Below are positions 1 through 8,749 of a stretch of DNA of 64,000 nt, one piece after another. Made by a program: the position numbers and the translations under genes. Below the pieces are notes generated by a model. It was not told the DNA's origin. It worked only from the letters and a program-made list of their open reading frames with translations, and ran no database searches. Origin of the DNA: Bog-756 sp963769765 (GTDB taxonomy: Bacteria > Actinomycetota > Acidimicrobiia > Acidimicrobiales > RAAP-2); contig CAVYNA010000006.1 of the NCBI GenBank assembly GCA_963769765.1, positions 1-64,000 on the forward strand. Reading direction: 5' to 3'. Within the stretch, counting starts at the first letter, position 1, and every line of letters starts with the position of its first letter.

Positions 1-1
1 G

Positions 2-1375
2 CGAGCCGCTATCGACGCCGTCTTGAAGCGACTCGAGAAGGTGGGTCTTGGCGATTTGGTGCTCGATCTCCACGATGGCGTCGGGAAGCGGGCGAAGATC
101 ATCGGTGACCTCGATCGAGCATTGCGTTCTGCCAGTTCGACTTTTCTGATCGATCATTCCCCGACACAGCAGGACCTGGCTCGTCGGCGGGCAGAACTGG
201 TGACACGATCGAGAGCCCTGAGTGAGATGCGCGAACCGTGGGGCATCTCCGCCTCGGAGATCTTTGCTGAGCTTCCGGGCATTGAACCCTTAGTTCGAAC
301 CGAGGCTCGCATCCCGATCGTGTTTCTCTCCCAGATGACAGAGGCAGGCCTCGTTGGGTATCAAGCTGATCTGGAACGCCTCGTGTTATTGGGTGGTCTG
401 CCACTCGTTCAAGGCGTGTCACCGTGGTCCAGCACGCTGAGCGCCGGAAGTGTGACGAGCCCGGACGCAGTCAGGGCGGTTCGAACATCGACGGAAAGGC
501 TACGGACCCAGACCGTTCCTGACGCCGCCAGCCGACTGCAGGCAGTCCTCAGCGAATGTGGTCTGCAGGAGCCTCAGAACATCGAAGCCTGGGTTGGGCT
601 CTTTGCGCTCCTCGACGGGGTGGTAGCCACTCTTTCGGTCCTTGATGCATCCGTCTTCACGTATCCACTCGATGAGGTGCTCGCTGATTTCGCTCCTGCA
701 CAAAGCGGGGGGCCGGTTCGAGCCCTCGCATCGGTCACCAAAGCGAATTACCGAAAGGCCAAGAAAGCGGTGCTCGGATTGTGGCGCGGCGGCAAAGTTG
801 CACCGGGTCAGATGTACGCGGCGATCGTGTTCGCTCGTCAGCAGATCGATCTGTGGGGAAGGGTTGCATCGGACGGCCTTCCTCCACGAGCCCCTCGCGA
901 TCTCGCTGGAAGCGAGAGTGCCTACTGGCAACTTTCGGCTGAGCTACGTGCAGTGGGAGCGGTGGCCGTGCTCCCAAGAATCGGCGAACAACCCTTCGAT
1001 ACCCTCATCGACCAGCTTGGCCGCATGGAGAACGATGACGACACACTGGAGAGACTGCCCGAGCTGTCACGCCTGCAGCGATCTCTTGCTGGTGCTGGCT
1101 TGTCCCAAATACTCGTCGATGTCGCGTCACGGAATCTCGGAGCTGAACAAGCAACATCCTCCCTACGCTACGCCTGGTTGATGTCGGTGCTGGACGCCGT
1201 GTGGTCGGCCGACCCAACGATCGCCGCATTCGATGGCGATGTGCACCGGGTGACAGTCGAACGCTTTCAAAGCGCGGATACGTCTCACATCGCAGCTACG
1301 CCACAACGGATCAGCCGACTCGTGGCAGAGCGAGTGACGGCGGCCCGCGGGAGTTCCCACGGGAATCAGAACTGA
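2..1375 (+). CDS. Large helicase-nuclease, middle part (5' end outside window, frameshifted 3' end)
   Basis: The frame is open from the left edge, so the gene starts outside the window. The roughly 457 visible residues match the middle region of the very large superfamily 1 helicases of the DUF4011/AAA_11 type, judged from memory of the family (for example the early RLEKVGLGDLVLDLHD stretch). No nucleotide-binding motif lies in this part. It ends in a stop at 1373-1375, exactly where the family continues into the helicase core that follows in the next frame. The simplest reading is one base lost in the G run near 1348-1352. Base composition is visibly less GC-rich than after 4900, which fits acquired DNA. 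Members of this family are often defence or genome-maintenance cargo; the role here is unknown. Confidence 0.6.
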   Translation, partial: RAAIDAVLKRLEKVGLGDLVLDLHDGVGKRAKIIGDLDRALRSASSTFLIDHSPTQQDLARRRAELVTRSRALSEMREPWGISASEIFAELPGIEPLVRTEARIPIVFLSQMTEAGLVGYQADLERLVLLGGLPLVQGVSPWSSTLSAGSVTSPDAVRAVRTSTERLRTQTVPDAASRLQAVLSECGLQEPQNIEAWVGLFALLDGVVATLSVLDASVFTYPLDEVLADFAPAQSGGPVRALASVTKANYRKAKKAVLGLWRGGKVAPGQMYAAIVFARQQIDLWGRVASDGLPPRAPRDLAGSESAYWQLSAELRAVGAVAVLPRIGEQPFDTLIDQLGRMENDDDTLERLPELSRLQRSLAGAGLSQILVDVASRNLGAEQATSSLRYAWLMSVLDAVWSADPTIAAFDGDVHRVTVERFQSADTSHIAATPQRISRLVAERVTAARGSSHGNQN

Positions 1376-2292
1376 TGGCCAAACAAGCACGACTGAAGCG
1401 CAAGCACCTGACTATCCGGCAGTTGCGCGCACAGGCGCCAAATGTCTTGGCCGCCCTCAAGCCGTGTTGGGCGATGAGCCCACTGCTCGTGTCGCAGCTG
1501 CTTCCCGCAGAACGCTGCTTCGATGTCTGCATTTTTGATGAAGCCTCCCAGGTCACGCCCGCAGGAGCAGTCGGAGCGCTCACCCGTGCCCATCATGCGA
1601 TCGTTGCTGGAGATCCGCACCAGTTACCACCGACGGCATTCTTCGCGTCCTCAGCCGACGAATCCGAAGAAGATGATGGGGATTACTCCACGGCCCTGGT
1701 CGAGGGTCTTGAATCCATTCTGGACGTTATGGGTGCACTATTGCCGCCACCGAACGGGACCAAGACGCTCGAATGGCATTACCGGAGCCGAGATGAGCGG
1801 CTGATCGCCTTCTCGAACGCCCAGCAGTCTCTCTACGATTGGTCGATCACCACGTTCCCCGGAACGACGGTCGACGATGCCGTCTCTCACGCCCTGATTC
1901 CATTCGTGCCGGGACAACAAGAGAAGACATCATCATCGACGGCCGAGGTTCGTCGGGTCGTGGAGTTGGTCGCCGATCATGCCCGCACTCATCCTGACGA
2001 GTCTGTCGGCATCATCGGTTTCGGGAGCGAACACGCAAATCGCATCGATGAGGCGCTCCGGCTCGCTCGAATCAAGGATCCCGTGCTGGACAGGTTCATG
2101 GACGAGGACATCTCCGGAGAACAGCTCTTCGTAAAGAATCTTGAAAGGGTCCAGGGAGACGAGCGTGACGCCATCATCATATCGGTTGGCTACGGGAAAT
2201 CAGCCGACGGAAGGCTCTACTACCGGTTTGGGCCCATCAACAATGAAGGGGGCGAGCGTCGCCTCAATGTGGCCGCCACCCGTGCGCGGTAG
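1375..2292 (+). CDS. Helicase core segment of the same broken gene
   Basis: This segment starts at an ATG overlapping the preceding stop (TGATG). It carries superfamily 1 helicase C-terminal signatures: a DEAD-type Walker B (CIFDEASQVTPAGAV), motif III-like GDPHQLPPTAFF, motif IV-like WHYRSRDERLI, and motif V/VI-like VQGDERDAIIISVGYG and RRLNVAATRAR. It ends at 2290-2292 directly after the motif VI arginines, because one extra base near 2290 moves the reading frame to the nuclease segment. The ATG is probably an internal methionine, not a true start, although translational re-initiation cannot be excluded. ATP-driven DNA or RNA unwinding is the family role. Without the missing upstream Walker A this piece alone is unlikely to be active. 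Confidence 0.6.
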   Translation: MAKQARLKRKHLTIRQLRAQAPNVLAALKPCWAMSPLLVSQLLPAERCFDVCIFDEASQVTPAGAVGALTRAHHAIVAGDPHQLPPTAFFASSADESEEDDGDYSTALVEGLESILDVMGALLPPPNGTKTLEWHYRSRDERLIAFSNAQQSLYDWSITTFPGTTVDDAVSHALIPFVPGQQEKTSSSTAEVRRVVELVADHARTHPDESVGIIGFGSEHANRIDEALRLARIKDPVLDRFMDEDISGEQLFVKNLERVQGDERDAIIISVGYGKSADGRLYYRFGPINNEGGERRLNVAATRAR

Positions 2293-2296
2293 ACGG

Positions 2297-3091
2297 ATGA
2301 CGATCGTGTCCTCGTTTTCCTCACAAGAGATGGATCCCACGAAGCTGAACTCAGAGGGCCCCCGAATGCTGCAGCGCCTACTGGCCTACGCCGAATCGAA
2401 GGGCACCGACCTCGGACCACACGCCCGATCAGCGATTGATTTGAATCCGTTCGAGCGTGACGTGCAGGCTCAGTTGACCGATGCAGGGATTCCCCTCGTC
2501 CCGCAGTACGGCGTGTCCGGCTACTGGATTGATTTCGCCGCACAACATCCAACGCGTCCAGGTCAAATGATCTTGGCAATCGAAGCCGATGGGGCCGCCT
2601 ACCACTCGTCCCCAACCGCTCGAAACCGAGATCGCCTGCGTCAAGAGCACCTCGAACGCCTTGGATGGTCGTTCCACAGAATCTGGTCGCAAGAATGGTT
2701 CCACCATCGCGAGCGCGAAGTCGAGCGTGCCGTTGCCGCTTACAACGCCGCGATCGATGCCCACGAAACGGCCGAACACAGTACCGCTGTTCAAGGTGGG
2801 AAGTTTGTGGGTGGTGAGGCCACGCACCAAGACGGAGCGATGCCGCTAGGTCAAGAAGTCGCGGCACGTGTCGGACCTATGCCCGTAGCCCCGATGTTGA
2901 CCATCACTGATTACACGAAGTCGCAACTTGTGCGACTGATCCGGTGGATCGAATCCGACACGCTTCTCCGCACAGATGATGAGCTGCGAGAAGCAGCGAT
3001 TCAGGCGCTTGGCTACCGGAGGCGCGGGAGTCGGATTGTGGCTGCTCTTGACGACGCGATTCGCATTGCCCACGGAACCTCAAGTCCGTAG
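2297..3091 (+). CDS. C-terminal nuclease segment of the same broken gene (REase_MTES_1575-like)
   Basis: The segment continues the helicase reading in the next frame. Residues around 60-125 contain a Vsr/DUF559-like restriction-endonuclease fold region: NPFERDVQAQL, then YWIDFA, then LAIEADGAAYHSS and RLGWSFHRIWS. The E, D and E-D-G residues are the expected metal-binding acidic positions for this fold, which is family knowledge. The last 80 residues resemble the DUF3320-type tail of the same giant helicases (ITDYTKSQLVRLIRWIES). The upstream frame's last codons and this frame's first codons join smoothly if one base near 2290 is removed. It is most likely part of a DNA-processing or defence protein. 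Whether the gene is broken in the organism or only in the assembly is open. Confidence 0.55.
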   Translation: MTIVSSFSSQEMDPTKLNSEGPRMLQRLLAYAESKGTDLGPHARSAIDLNPFERDVQAQLTDAGIPLVPQYGVSGYWIDFAAQHPTRPGQMILAIEADGAAYHSSPTARNRDRLRQEHLERLGWSFHRIWSQEWFHHREREVERAVAAYNAAIDAHETAEHSTAVQGGKFVGGEATHQDGAMPLGQEVAARVGPMPVAPMLTITDYTKSQLVRLIRWIESDTLLRTDDELREAAIQALGYRRRGSRIVAALDDAIRIAHGTSSP

Positions 3092-3316
3092 CGCCGACCT
3101 GTGACGTTATTCAGTTGGCAGTCGCAGGTGTCGCACGAGTTGGCTTCCGCTGTTCCAGGATCACGAGGATGAGAAGCTTCGCTCGGCGTAGCAAGATGCG
3201 AACACCCCCATCATTAGCGAGTGATCTCGATTTGGGGCCCCAGGCAGGTGACGTTCACGTCTGTAACATTGCGAAATCGGCTAACACCACGAGCGCTACC
3301 CGTCAGCTCCGACTAT

Positions 3317-4462
3317 TCATTGCCATAGCGCCGATTCCATTGCCTTCGCGGCGACATCTTGTTGCTGATCGAGGATGTGTCCGTAGACGTCGGCGGTGAT
3401 TCGAATCGAGGTGTGTCCGAGGGTCTTGGACACAACTTCAATGGGCACTCCTTGGGCAAGCATGATCGACGTCGCTGAGTGTCGCAGCTCGTGAGGATGC
3501 CACCGACCGATGCCCGCCTTCTGAGTCAGCTCGGCGAATGCTCGCCGGTGATTGTCGGGATCAAGCGGCTGGCCCCGAGAAGTGCAGAAGACGAGTCCAT
3601 GTTCTTCCCATGCGTCGCCAGCGGTGACGCGCTCCTTGTCCTGTCGATCCTTGTGGTCAAGGAGTGCAGCGATCACTGAGCCCGGAAGCTGGATCGTCCG
3701 CCATCCCTTCCTGTTGGTTTTCCCAGGTCCGATCACAACCCCTCCTGGTTGTCTGACAAGAGATTGGCGGATTGAGACTTGACCCTTCTTCAAATCGACG
3801 AAACGCCAGGGTAGGCCGAATGCTTCTCCGGGGCGCATCCCCGTGGCCAGCATGAGGACGTACAGCGCCTCAAGCCGGTCCCCTTTGACAGTCTTCAGTA
3901 GTGCCTTCGCTTGTTCTACTGATAGTGAGCGACCGCTGCCTCCTGACTGCTGGCGCGGGCCATCCGTGAGTGCTGCGACATTGCGAACTACTCGCCCTTG
4001 ACGCACAGCGTGTTCAAGACACTGAACCAGCACACCTCGGAGTAGCCGAACGGTTCTCGATGAAAGACCCTCATCGAGCTTCGAGTGGATGAACCGCTGG
4101 ACATCGTCCGGCTGGAGCCGTGTGAGTCGTTTTCGGCCGAGCGTCGGTTTGATGTGCGTGTTGAAGACGGACTTGTAGTTTGCGACGGTGGCAGGCGTCA
4201 CTCGGAGCGGGACCACCTGTTCGAGCCAGTCGTCAAAAAGCGCACTGACTGTGAGCCGATCGTCGGGTGGAGGCAAGCCGTCGTCGATGTTGCGTTGAAG
4301 CTCTCGTAGCTTGCCGACGGCCTCAGCCCGAGATTTCGCGCTGACCGTCTTGCGCAGAGGCCGACCGGTGTCGTCGTAGCCGTGCAAGACAGCGCCGACC
4401 CACCGCCCATCCGATGCTCTTTGGTAGAGGCTTCCCTCACCATTCGCCGCTCGTCCGGCCAC
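3317..4462 (-). CDS. Tyrosine site-specific integrase
   Basis: The 381-residue protein has the full architecture of a phage or ICE integrase. An N-terminal AP2-like arm-binding region covers residues 5-55, followed by a SAM-like core-binding domain at 70-165 and the catalytic domain at 175-375. The catalytic set is complete: R210, K248, H324, R327, H350 and nucleophile Y360 (HPHELRHSATSIML, then LGHTSIRITADVYGH). The start is GTG at 4460-4462; no better upstream start is visible. It reads away from a tRNA-Ala gene 100 bp upstream, the classical arrangement for an element integrated at a tRNA 3' end. It would catalyse integration and excision. No excisionase is seen beside it. Confidence 0.9.
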   Translation of the reverse strand: MAGRAANGEGSLYQRASDGRWVGAVLHGYDDTGRPLRKTVSAKSRAEAVGKLRELQRNIDDGLPPPDDRLTVSALFDDWLEQVVPLRVTPATVANYKSVFNTHIKPTLGRKRLTRLQPDDVQRFIHSKLDEGLSSRTVRLLRGVLVQCLEHAVRQGRVVRNVAALTDGPRQQSGGSGRSLSVEQAKALLKTVKGDRLEALYVLMLATGMRPGEAFGLPWRFVDLKKGQVSIRQSLVRQPGGVVIGPGKTNRKGWRTIQLPGSVIAALLDHKDRQDKERVTAGDAWEEHGLVFCTSRGQPLDPDNHRRAFAELTQKAGIGRWHPHELRHSATSIMLAQGVPIEVVSKTLGHTSIRITADVYGHILDQQQDVAAKAMESALWQ

Positions 4463-4502
4463 GTTCTACCCGGTTCTACTCCGTTGCTACATTCGTTGCT
4501 AC
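4463..4502. repeat. Four short direct repeats beside int (candidate arm-type sites)
   Basis: Just upstream of the integrase start are GTTCTAC at 4463-4469 and 4473-4479, then GTTGCTAC at 4483-4490 and 4495-4502. They are spaced 10-12 bp apart, about one helical turn. Their position between int and the tRNA target suggests integrase arm-binding sites or int autoregulation. This is inference from position and spacing only. Confidence 0.5.
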
Positions 4503-4562
4503 AGAGCGTACCCCAGGTGTGAAGTACTCCCGGCCAGATGGGCTCTGACCTGCGTGTTCCAG

Positions 4563-4636
4563 TGGAGGCGAAGGGACTCGAACCCTCGAACCTCTTGACT
4601 GCCAGTCAAGCGCTCTACCAGCTGAGCTACGCCCCC
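4563..4636 (-). tRNA. tRNA-Ala (anticodon GGC)
   Basis: The minus strand folds as a complete cloverleaf: acceptor GGGGGCG paired with CGCCTCC plus discriminator A, a D-arm with GCTC/GAGC, anticodon stem CTTGA/TCAAG around loop CTGGCAG, and a T-arm with TTCGAGT. The anticodon is GGC, reading GCC (alanine). CCA is not encoded. The 3' end faces the integrase region, so this gene is the likely attachment site and was kept intact by the integration. Confidence 0.95.
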
Positions 4637-4908
4637 GGGGGTTGGGTCAGGTTACCAGGTCACGTCCCGATCCCTGAGGGCTGACCGCCCATCACGGGAC
4701 GTGTTCCGGAGGTCCAAGACTTCGCTCCTGCCCGGACATCTAAGACCCCGGTCGGTACCATCGCCGGAGGGCAGGCAACCCCGCGCCGAGTACCCGATCG
4801 GGTGCGCGGCACCCTTCACGAGTGCGTCAGCTCCGTCGGCGACGATGCCGGTGACGACAGCCGCTCGTCGTCGGGCAGACCAGATCGACACACCACGAGG
4901 GGACGTCG

Positions 4909-6132
4909 TTGAGCGACCACAGGCACGAGGGCGGAGACCATCCGGCCCACGAGACGCGCGGTTCGATCGTGCCGTTCCGCGGAGGTCCGCCGGCGAGGAA
5001 GCGACCCGGCACAGACCTCGCGGAACGCCCCGACGCGGACCCGGTGCCGCTCTTCGGTGCAGCTGGCCAGAGGACCGGCGGATCAGGCGGGCGGGGTCGC
5101 GACGGAAGGAGCAGTGGGCGGATTCGCACGGTTCCCTCTCGCATTGTCGCAATGGTCGTGGTGGCGACCGTGCTCGCCGCAACCGCGGTCACCGCGGCGG
5201 CGATCGCCACGACCGGGCCCTCCTCCGGACCGTCAACGGCAGACCGATCCGGTCAATCGCCGTCGGACCGCGTGTCCACCTCCGCCTCGGCGTCCAAGTC
5301 CGCGAGGAGCGCGGCGTTCACCTACTCGGCGACGCTCGCCACCCCCGCGACGACCACCACGCTGGTGTCGGGCTCCGGCGCGGTCGATCTCTTTCGCGGC
5401 GTGGGCAGTACTTCGGCGACCATCCCGGCTCTCACCCCGTTCCTCGGGAGCCAGCGCGGTCCGACGGTGACCCTCGTCTCACACGGGTCCGCGCTCTACG
5501 TCGGTGTGCCGTGGCTCTCCTTCCTCCTCGGTGGAAGGACATGGCTCGAGACCAGCGTGCCCGGCGCGACCTCGCTCGGCAGGTCGGCTGCGGTCTCGCT
5601 CACCGCGTCGGCGATCGCAGAACCGTCCGTGCTGCTCGACCTGCTCGCGACCTCGGGCGGGAAGGTGACCGAGGTGGGAACCGTCCAACTGAACAGCTCA
5701 ACGACGACCGAGTACCGCGCCACGATTCCGGCAGCGGGCATCGTCTCTGCGATCAACCGACACGCCTTCGGCCCACAGTCAGCCGGTCGCGCCGCGACCG
5801 CCGGTCCACTTGCCGGTGCGGTCCGGCGGCTCGAGACGACCCCGGTTCCCGTTTCGGTCTGGGTCGGCACCGACGGGCTCGTCCACCAGGTGTCGTTCAC
5901 CCTCGACCTCACTGGCGCACTCTCACGGACGCTGTTCGGCACGACGAGCCCGGTCGCTTCGGGCGTGGGCGCGCTCACCGTCACTGTCGGGCTCTCGGGC
6001 TACGGATCGCCGGTTTCGGCCACCGTGCCGCCGGCCTCCCAGGTCACCAATCTCGGTTCGGTCGTCTCAGCGCTTCGTGATGCGGGCTCGCGCCTAAAGG
6101 GCGTGGTCTCCGCGCTCGCTTCGACTGCCTAG
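4909..6132 (+). CDS. Putative membrane-anchored extracytoplasmic protein of unknown function
   Basis: The 407-residue protein has a charged, disordered N-terminus of about 75 residues, one hydrophobic segment at about 78-102 (IVAMVVVATVLAATAVTAAA) and a Ser/Thr/Ala-rich extracytoplasmic part. That part has alternating beta-type segments and ends in a putative long beta domain. The overall pattern recalls LppX/LprG-like lipid-carrier folds, but no lipobox cysteine is present, so this is only a weak resemblance. The start is TTG at 4909, preceded by GAGGGG at a suitable distance. It is the first chromosomal-type gene right of the tRNA and has strongly GC-rich codon use. Function unknown. Confidence 0.7.
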   Translation: MSDHRHEGGDHPAHETRGSIVPFRGGPPARKRPGTDLAERPDADPVPLFGAAGQRTGGSGGRGRDGRSSGRIRTVPSRIVAMVVVATVLAATAVTAAAIATTGPSSGPSTADRSGQSPSDRVSTSASASKSARSAAFTYSATLATPATTTTLVSGSGAVDLFRGVGSTSATIPALTPFLGSQRGPTVTLVSHGSALYVGVPWLSFLLGGRTWLETSVPGATSLGRSAAVSLTASAIAEPSVLLDLLATSGGKVTEVGTVQLNSSTTTEYRATIPAAGIVSAINRHAFGPQSAGRAATAGPLAGAVRRLETTPVPVSVWVGTDGLVHQVSFTLDLTGALSRTLFGTTSPVASGVGALTVTVGLSGYGSPVSATVPPASQVTNLGSVVSALRDAGSRLKGVVSALASTA

Positions 6133-6224
6133 ACGTCCCGGGGTCCACCGCAGCCGAACCACTCCGAACGGACGGCATCGGACTGCCGCCCGCGCAGCGT
6201 CGATCTGGGTGACGTCCACCCCGG

Positions 6225-6230
6225 TACCAT
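6225..6230 (+). promoter_or_regulatory. Candidate -10 element of leuS (TACCAT)
   Basis: TACCAT lies 8 bases before the leuS ATG at 6239, with no Shine-Dalgarno between them. This spacing implies a leaderless or nearly leaderless transcript. Confidence 0.5.
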
Positions 6231-6238
6231 CGTCCTCC

Positions 6239-8749
6239 ATGGCGCGCGCGTACGACGCGATCGAGATCGAGAAGAAGTGGCAGCAGCGGTGGGCCGACGA
6301 CGGGACCTACGAGGTCGATGCCGACGACCCCAGGCCGCCCTGGTACGTGCTCACCATGTACCCCTATCCCTCGGGTCCCGCCCACATGGGGCACGTCCGC
6401 AACTACACCTTCGGTGACCTGCTCGTGCGCCAGCGCACGATGCTCGGCTATGCGGTGCTCTCCCCGTTCGGTTTCGACTCCTTCGGCCTGCCCGCGGAGA
6501 ACGCGGCGATCAAGACCGGCACGCATCCGCGTGTCTTCACCGAAGCCCGGATCGCCGAGCTCAAGCGCTCGATCGTGTCCCTCGGTGCCGTCTACGACTG
6601 GCGACGGGAGATCCGCAGCCACGATCCCGAGTACATCAAGTGGAACCAGTTCATCTTCTTGGCGCTGCTCGAGGCGGGTCTCGCCTACCGGGCAGGCGCG
6701 CCGGTCAACTGGTGCCCGGGCTGCCAGACGGTGCTTGCCAACGAGCAGGTCCTCGCAGACGGCACCTGCGAGCGATCCGGCGACACCGTGGTCAAGCGCG
6801 ACCTCGAGCAGTGGTTCTTCCGGATCACCACCTACGCGGACGAGCTCCTCGCCGGCCTCGACGATCTCGAATGGCCCGAGCGGGTCAAGACGATGCAGCG
6901 CAACTGGATCGGTCGCTCGGAGGGCGCCGAGTACGACCTCGTGGTGGACGGCCGGGACGGCTCCGACGGTCGGGAGCCGCTCAGCCTCCGCATCTTCACC
7001 ACTCGGCCGGACACTTCATTCGGCATGACCTATGCGGTGGTCGCACCCGAGCACCCGCTCGTCGACGCGCTCACCACCCCCGAGCACCGTGACGCGGTCG
7101 ACGAGCTCCACGCGCGGGCGGCTGCCAGCACAGACGTCGAGCGCCTCTCGGAGAGCGGTGCGGCGAGCCTCGCGAAGCGCGGTGCGCCGACCGGATCGGC
7201 GGTCATCAACCCGTTCACCGGCGAACCGGTTCCGGTGTACGTGGCCGACTACGTGCTCATGGGGTACGGCACGGGCGCGATCATGGCGGTGCCCGCCGAG
7301 GACCAGCGCGACTGGGACTTCGCCGAGGCCTACGGGCTCCCGGTCGTGCGCACCGTGCGGCCGCCTGAGGGCTTCGAAGAGCACGGCGGACCGGACGGCG
7401 GACCCGGACGCGCCTACACGGGCGACGGCATCAAGATCAACAGCTCGTGGCTCGACGGACTCGACCTCCCGACCGCGAAGGCACGGGCCTTCGAGTGGCT
7501 CGAGGAGCAGGGCATCGGCAAGCGCACCGTCAACTACCGCCTGCGTGACTGGCTGGTCTCGCGGCAGCGGTTCTGGGGCTGTCCGATTCCGGTGGTGTAC
7601 TGCCCTGACGACGGCATCGTCCCGGTGCCGGCCGCAGACCTGCCGGTGCTCGCCCCCGACGACGTCGAGTTCCGGCCGACCGGCGAGTCACCGCTCGCGA
7701 CGAGTCCCGGGTTCCTCAACACCACCTGCCCGCGCTGTGGGGGGCCCGCCACCCGCGAGACGGACACGATGGACACCTTCGTCGACTCGTCCTGGTACTT
7801 CCTCCGCTTCTGCGACCCGTGGTCGGCCTCGGCGCCCTTCGACCCCGCCCTGGCGGATCACTGGATGCCGGTCGACCAGTACATCGGCGGCATCGAGCAC
7901 GCCATCTTGCACCTCCTCTACGCGCGCTTCTACACGAAGGCGCTCTGCGACGTGGGGCTCGCGCCCGAGGGCCTGCGCGAACCGTTCGCCCGCCTGTTCA
8001 CCCAGGGGATGATCCGGATGGACGGGACGAAGATGTCGAAGTCGAAGGGGAATCTCGTCGCGCCGGAGACGTATCTCTCGACGGTCGGCGCGGACGCCCT
8101 CAGACTCTTCCATCTCTTCGTCGGGCCGCCGGCGGACGACGTCGACTGGACCGACCAGACCGACAGCATCATCGACGGGTGCGCCCGCTTCCTCGACCGG
8201 GTCTGGCGCCTCGCGATCGAGTTGCCGCGGCCTGCCGCGGATGGCACGGTCCGCGACCTCGGCGCGGCCGACCTCGAGATCCGGCGGGCGACCCACCGGC
8301 TCATCGACCGGGTGAGCCGTGACTACGACCGCTGGTCGTACCACACCGCCGTCGCGGCGTGCCAGGAGTTCGTCCACCTCGTCGCGCCCTACGCGCGCGA
8401 CGGCGGCCACCCCGAGGTGCTCGACGAGGCCGTCGACACCTTGGTCCTCCTGCTCGCCCCCATGACCCCGCACCTCGCAGCAGAGGTCTGGGAGCGGCGC
8501 CACGGGGACCACGTCCATGCCCACAGCTGGCCGGTGGCCGATCCCGAGCTCGCGGCCGAAGCGGCAGTGACCATGGTCGTCCAGGTCAACGGAAAGGTGC
8601 GCGAGCGCATCGAGGTGCCGATCGACGTGAGCGAGGAGGAGGCGACCCGCCTCGCGCTCGCCACACCGGCGGTCGTCGAGGCCCTGGACGGCGGTGCGGC
8701 CCGGCGGGTCATCAGCCGACCGCCGAAGCTCGTCAACGTGGTGGTGTGA
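6239..8749 (+). CDS. leuS: Leucyl-tRNA synthetase
   Basis: The 836-residue class Ia synthetase charges tRNA-Leu with leucine in the cytoplasm. The HIGH-type motif is AHMGHVRNY near residue 48, and the KMSKS loop is KMSKSKGN near residue 598. The CP1 editing domain in between includes TRPDTSFGMTYAVVAPEHP and MAVPAEDQRDWDFAE. The zinc-type insertion CPRCGG is present, and the C-terminal anticodon-binding part ends with the tRNA-contacting VQVNGKVRERIEVP segment. Length is normal. ATG 6239 is preferred over an upstream in-frame GTG at 6209 because the conserved N-terminus begins there and a -10-like TACCAT sits 8 bases upstream. The 3' end overlaps the convergent oxidoreductase by 17 bases. Confidence 0.97.
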   Translation: MARAYDAIEIEKKWQQRWADDGTYEVDADDPRPPWYVLTMYPYPSGPAHMGHVRNYTFGDLLVRQRTMLGYAVLSPFGFDSFGLPAENAAIKTGTHPRVFTEARIAELKRSIVSLGAVYDWRREIRSHDPEYIKWNQFIFLALLEAGLAYRAGAPVNWCPGCQTVLANEQVLADGTCERSGDTVVKRDLEQWFFRITTYADELLAGLDDLEWPERVKTMQRNWIGRSEGAEYDLVVDGRDGSDGREPLSLRIFTTRPDTSFGMTYAVVAPEHPLVDALTTPEHRDAVDELHARAAASTDVERLSESGAASLAKRGAPTGSAVINPFTGEPVPVYVADYVLMGYGTGAIMAVPAEDQRDWDFAEAYGLPVVRTVRPPEGFEEHGGPDGGPGRAYTGDGIKINSSWLDGLDLPTAKARAFEWLEEQGIGKRTVNYRLRDWLVSRQRFWGCPIPVVYCPDDGIVPVPAADLPVLAPDDVEFRPTGESPLATSPGFLNTTCPRCGGPATRETDTMDTFVDSSWYFLRFCDPWSASAPFDPALADHWMPVDQYIGGIEHAILHLLYARFYTKALCDVGLAPEGLREPFARLFTQGMIRMDGTKMSKSKGNLVAPETYLSTVGADALRLFHLFVGPPADDVDWTDQTDSIIDGCARFLDRVWRLAIELPRPAADGTVRDLGAADLEIRRATHRLIDRVSRDYDRWSYHTAVAACQEFVHLVAPYARDGGHPEVLDEAVDTLVLLLAPMTPHLAAEVWERRHGDHVHAHSWPVADPELAAEAAVTMVVQVNGKVRERIEVPIDVSEEEATRLALATPAVVEALDGGAARRVISRPPKLVNVVV

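Noticed and set aside
3115..3399. Small plus-strand frame between the nuclease segment and the integrase
   Set aside because: Overlaps the integrase 3' end, has no ribosome-binding site, unusual composition and no recognisable family.
4754..4760. TACCAT as a promoter like those of leuS and glyS
   Set aside because: No credible start codon or gene follows at the leaderless distance; the next gene starts about 150 bases on with its own ribosome-binding site.
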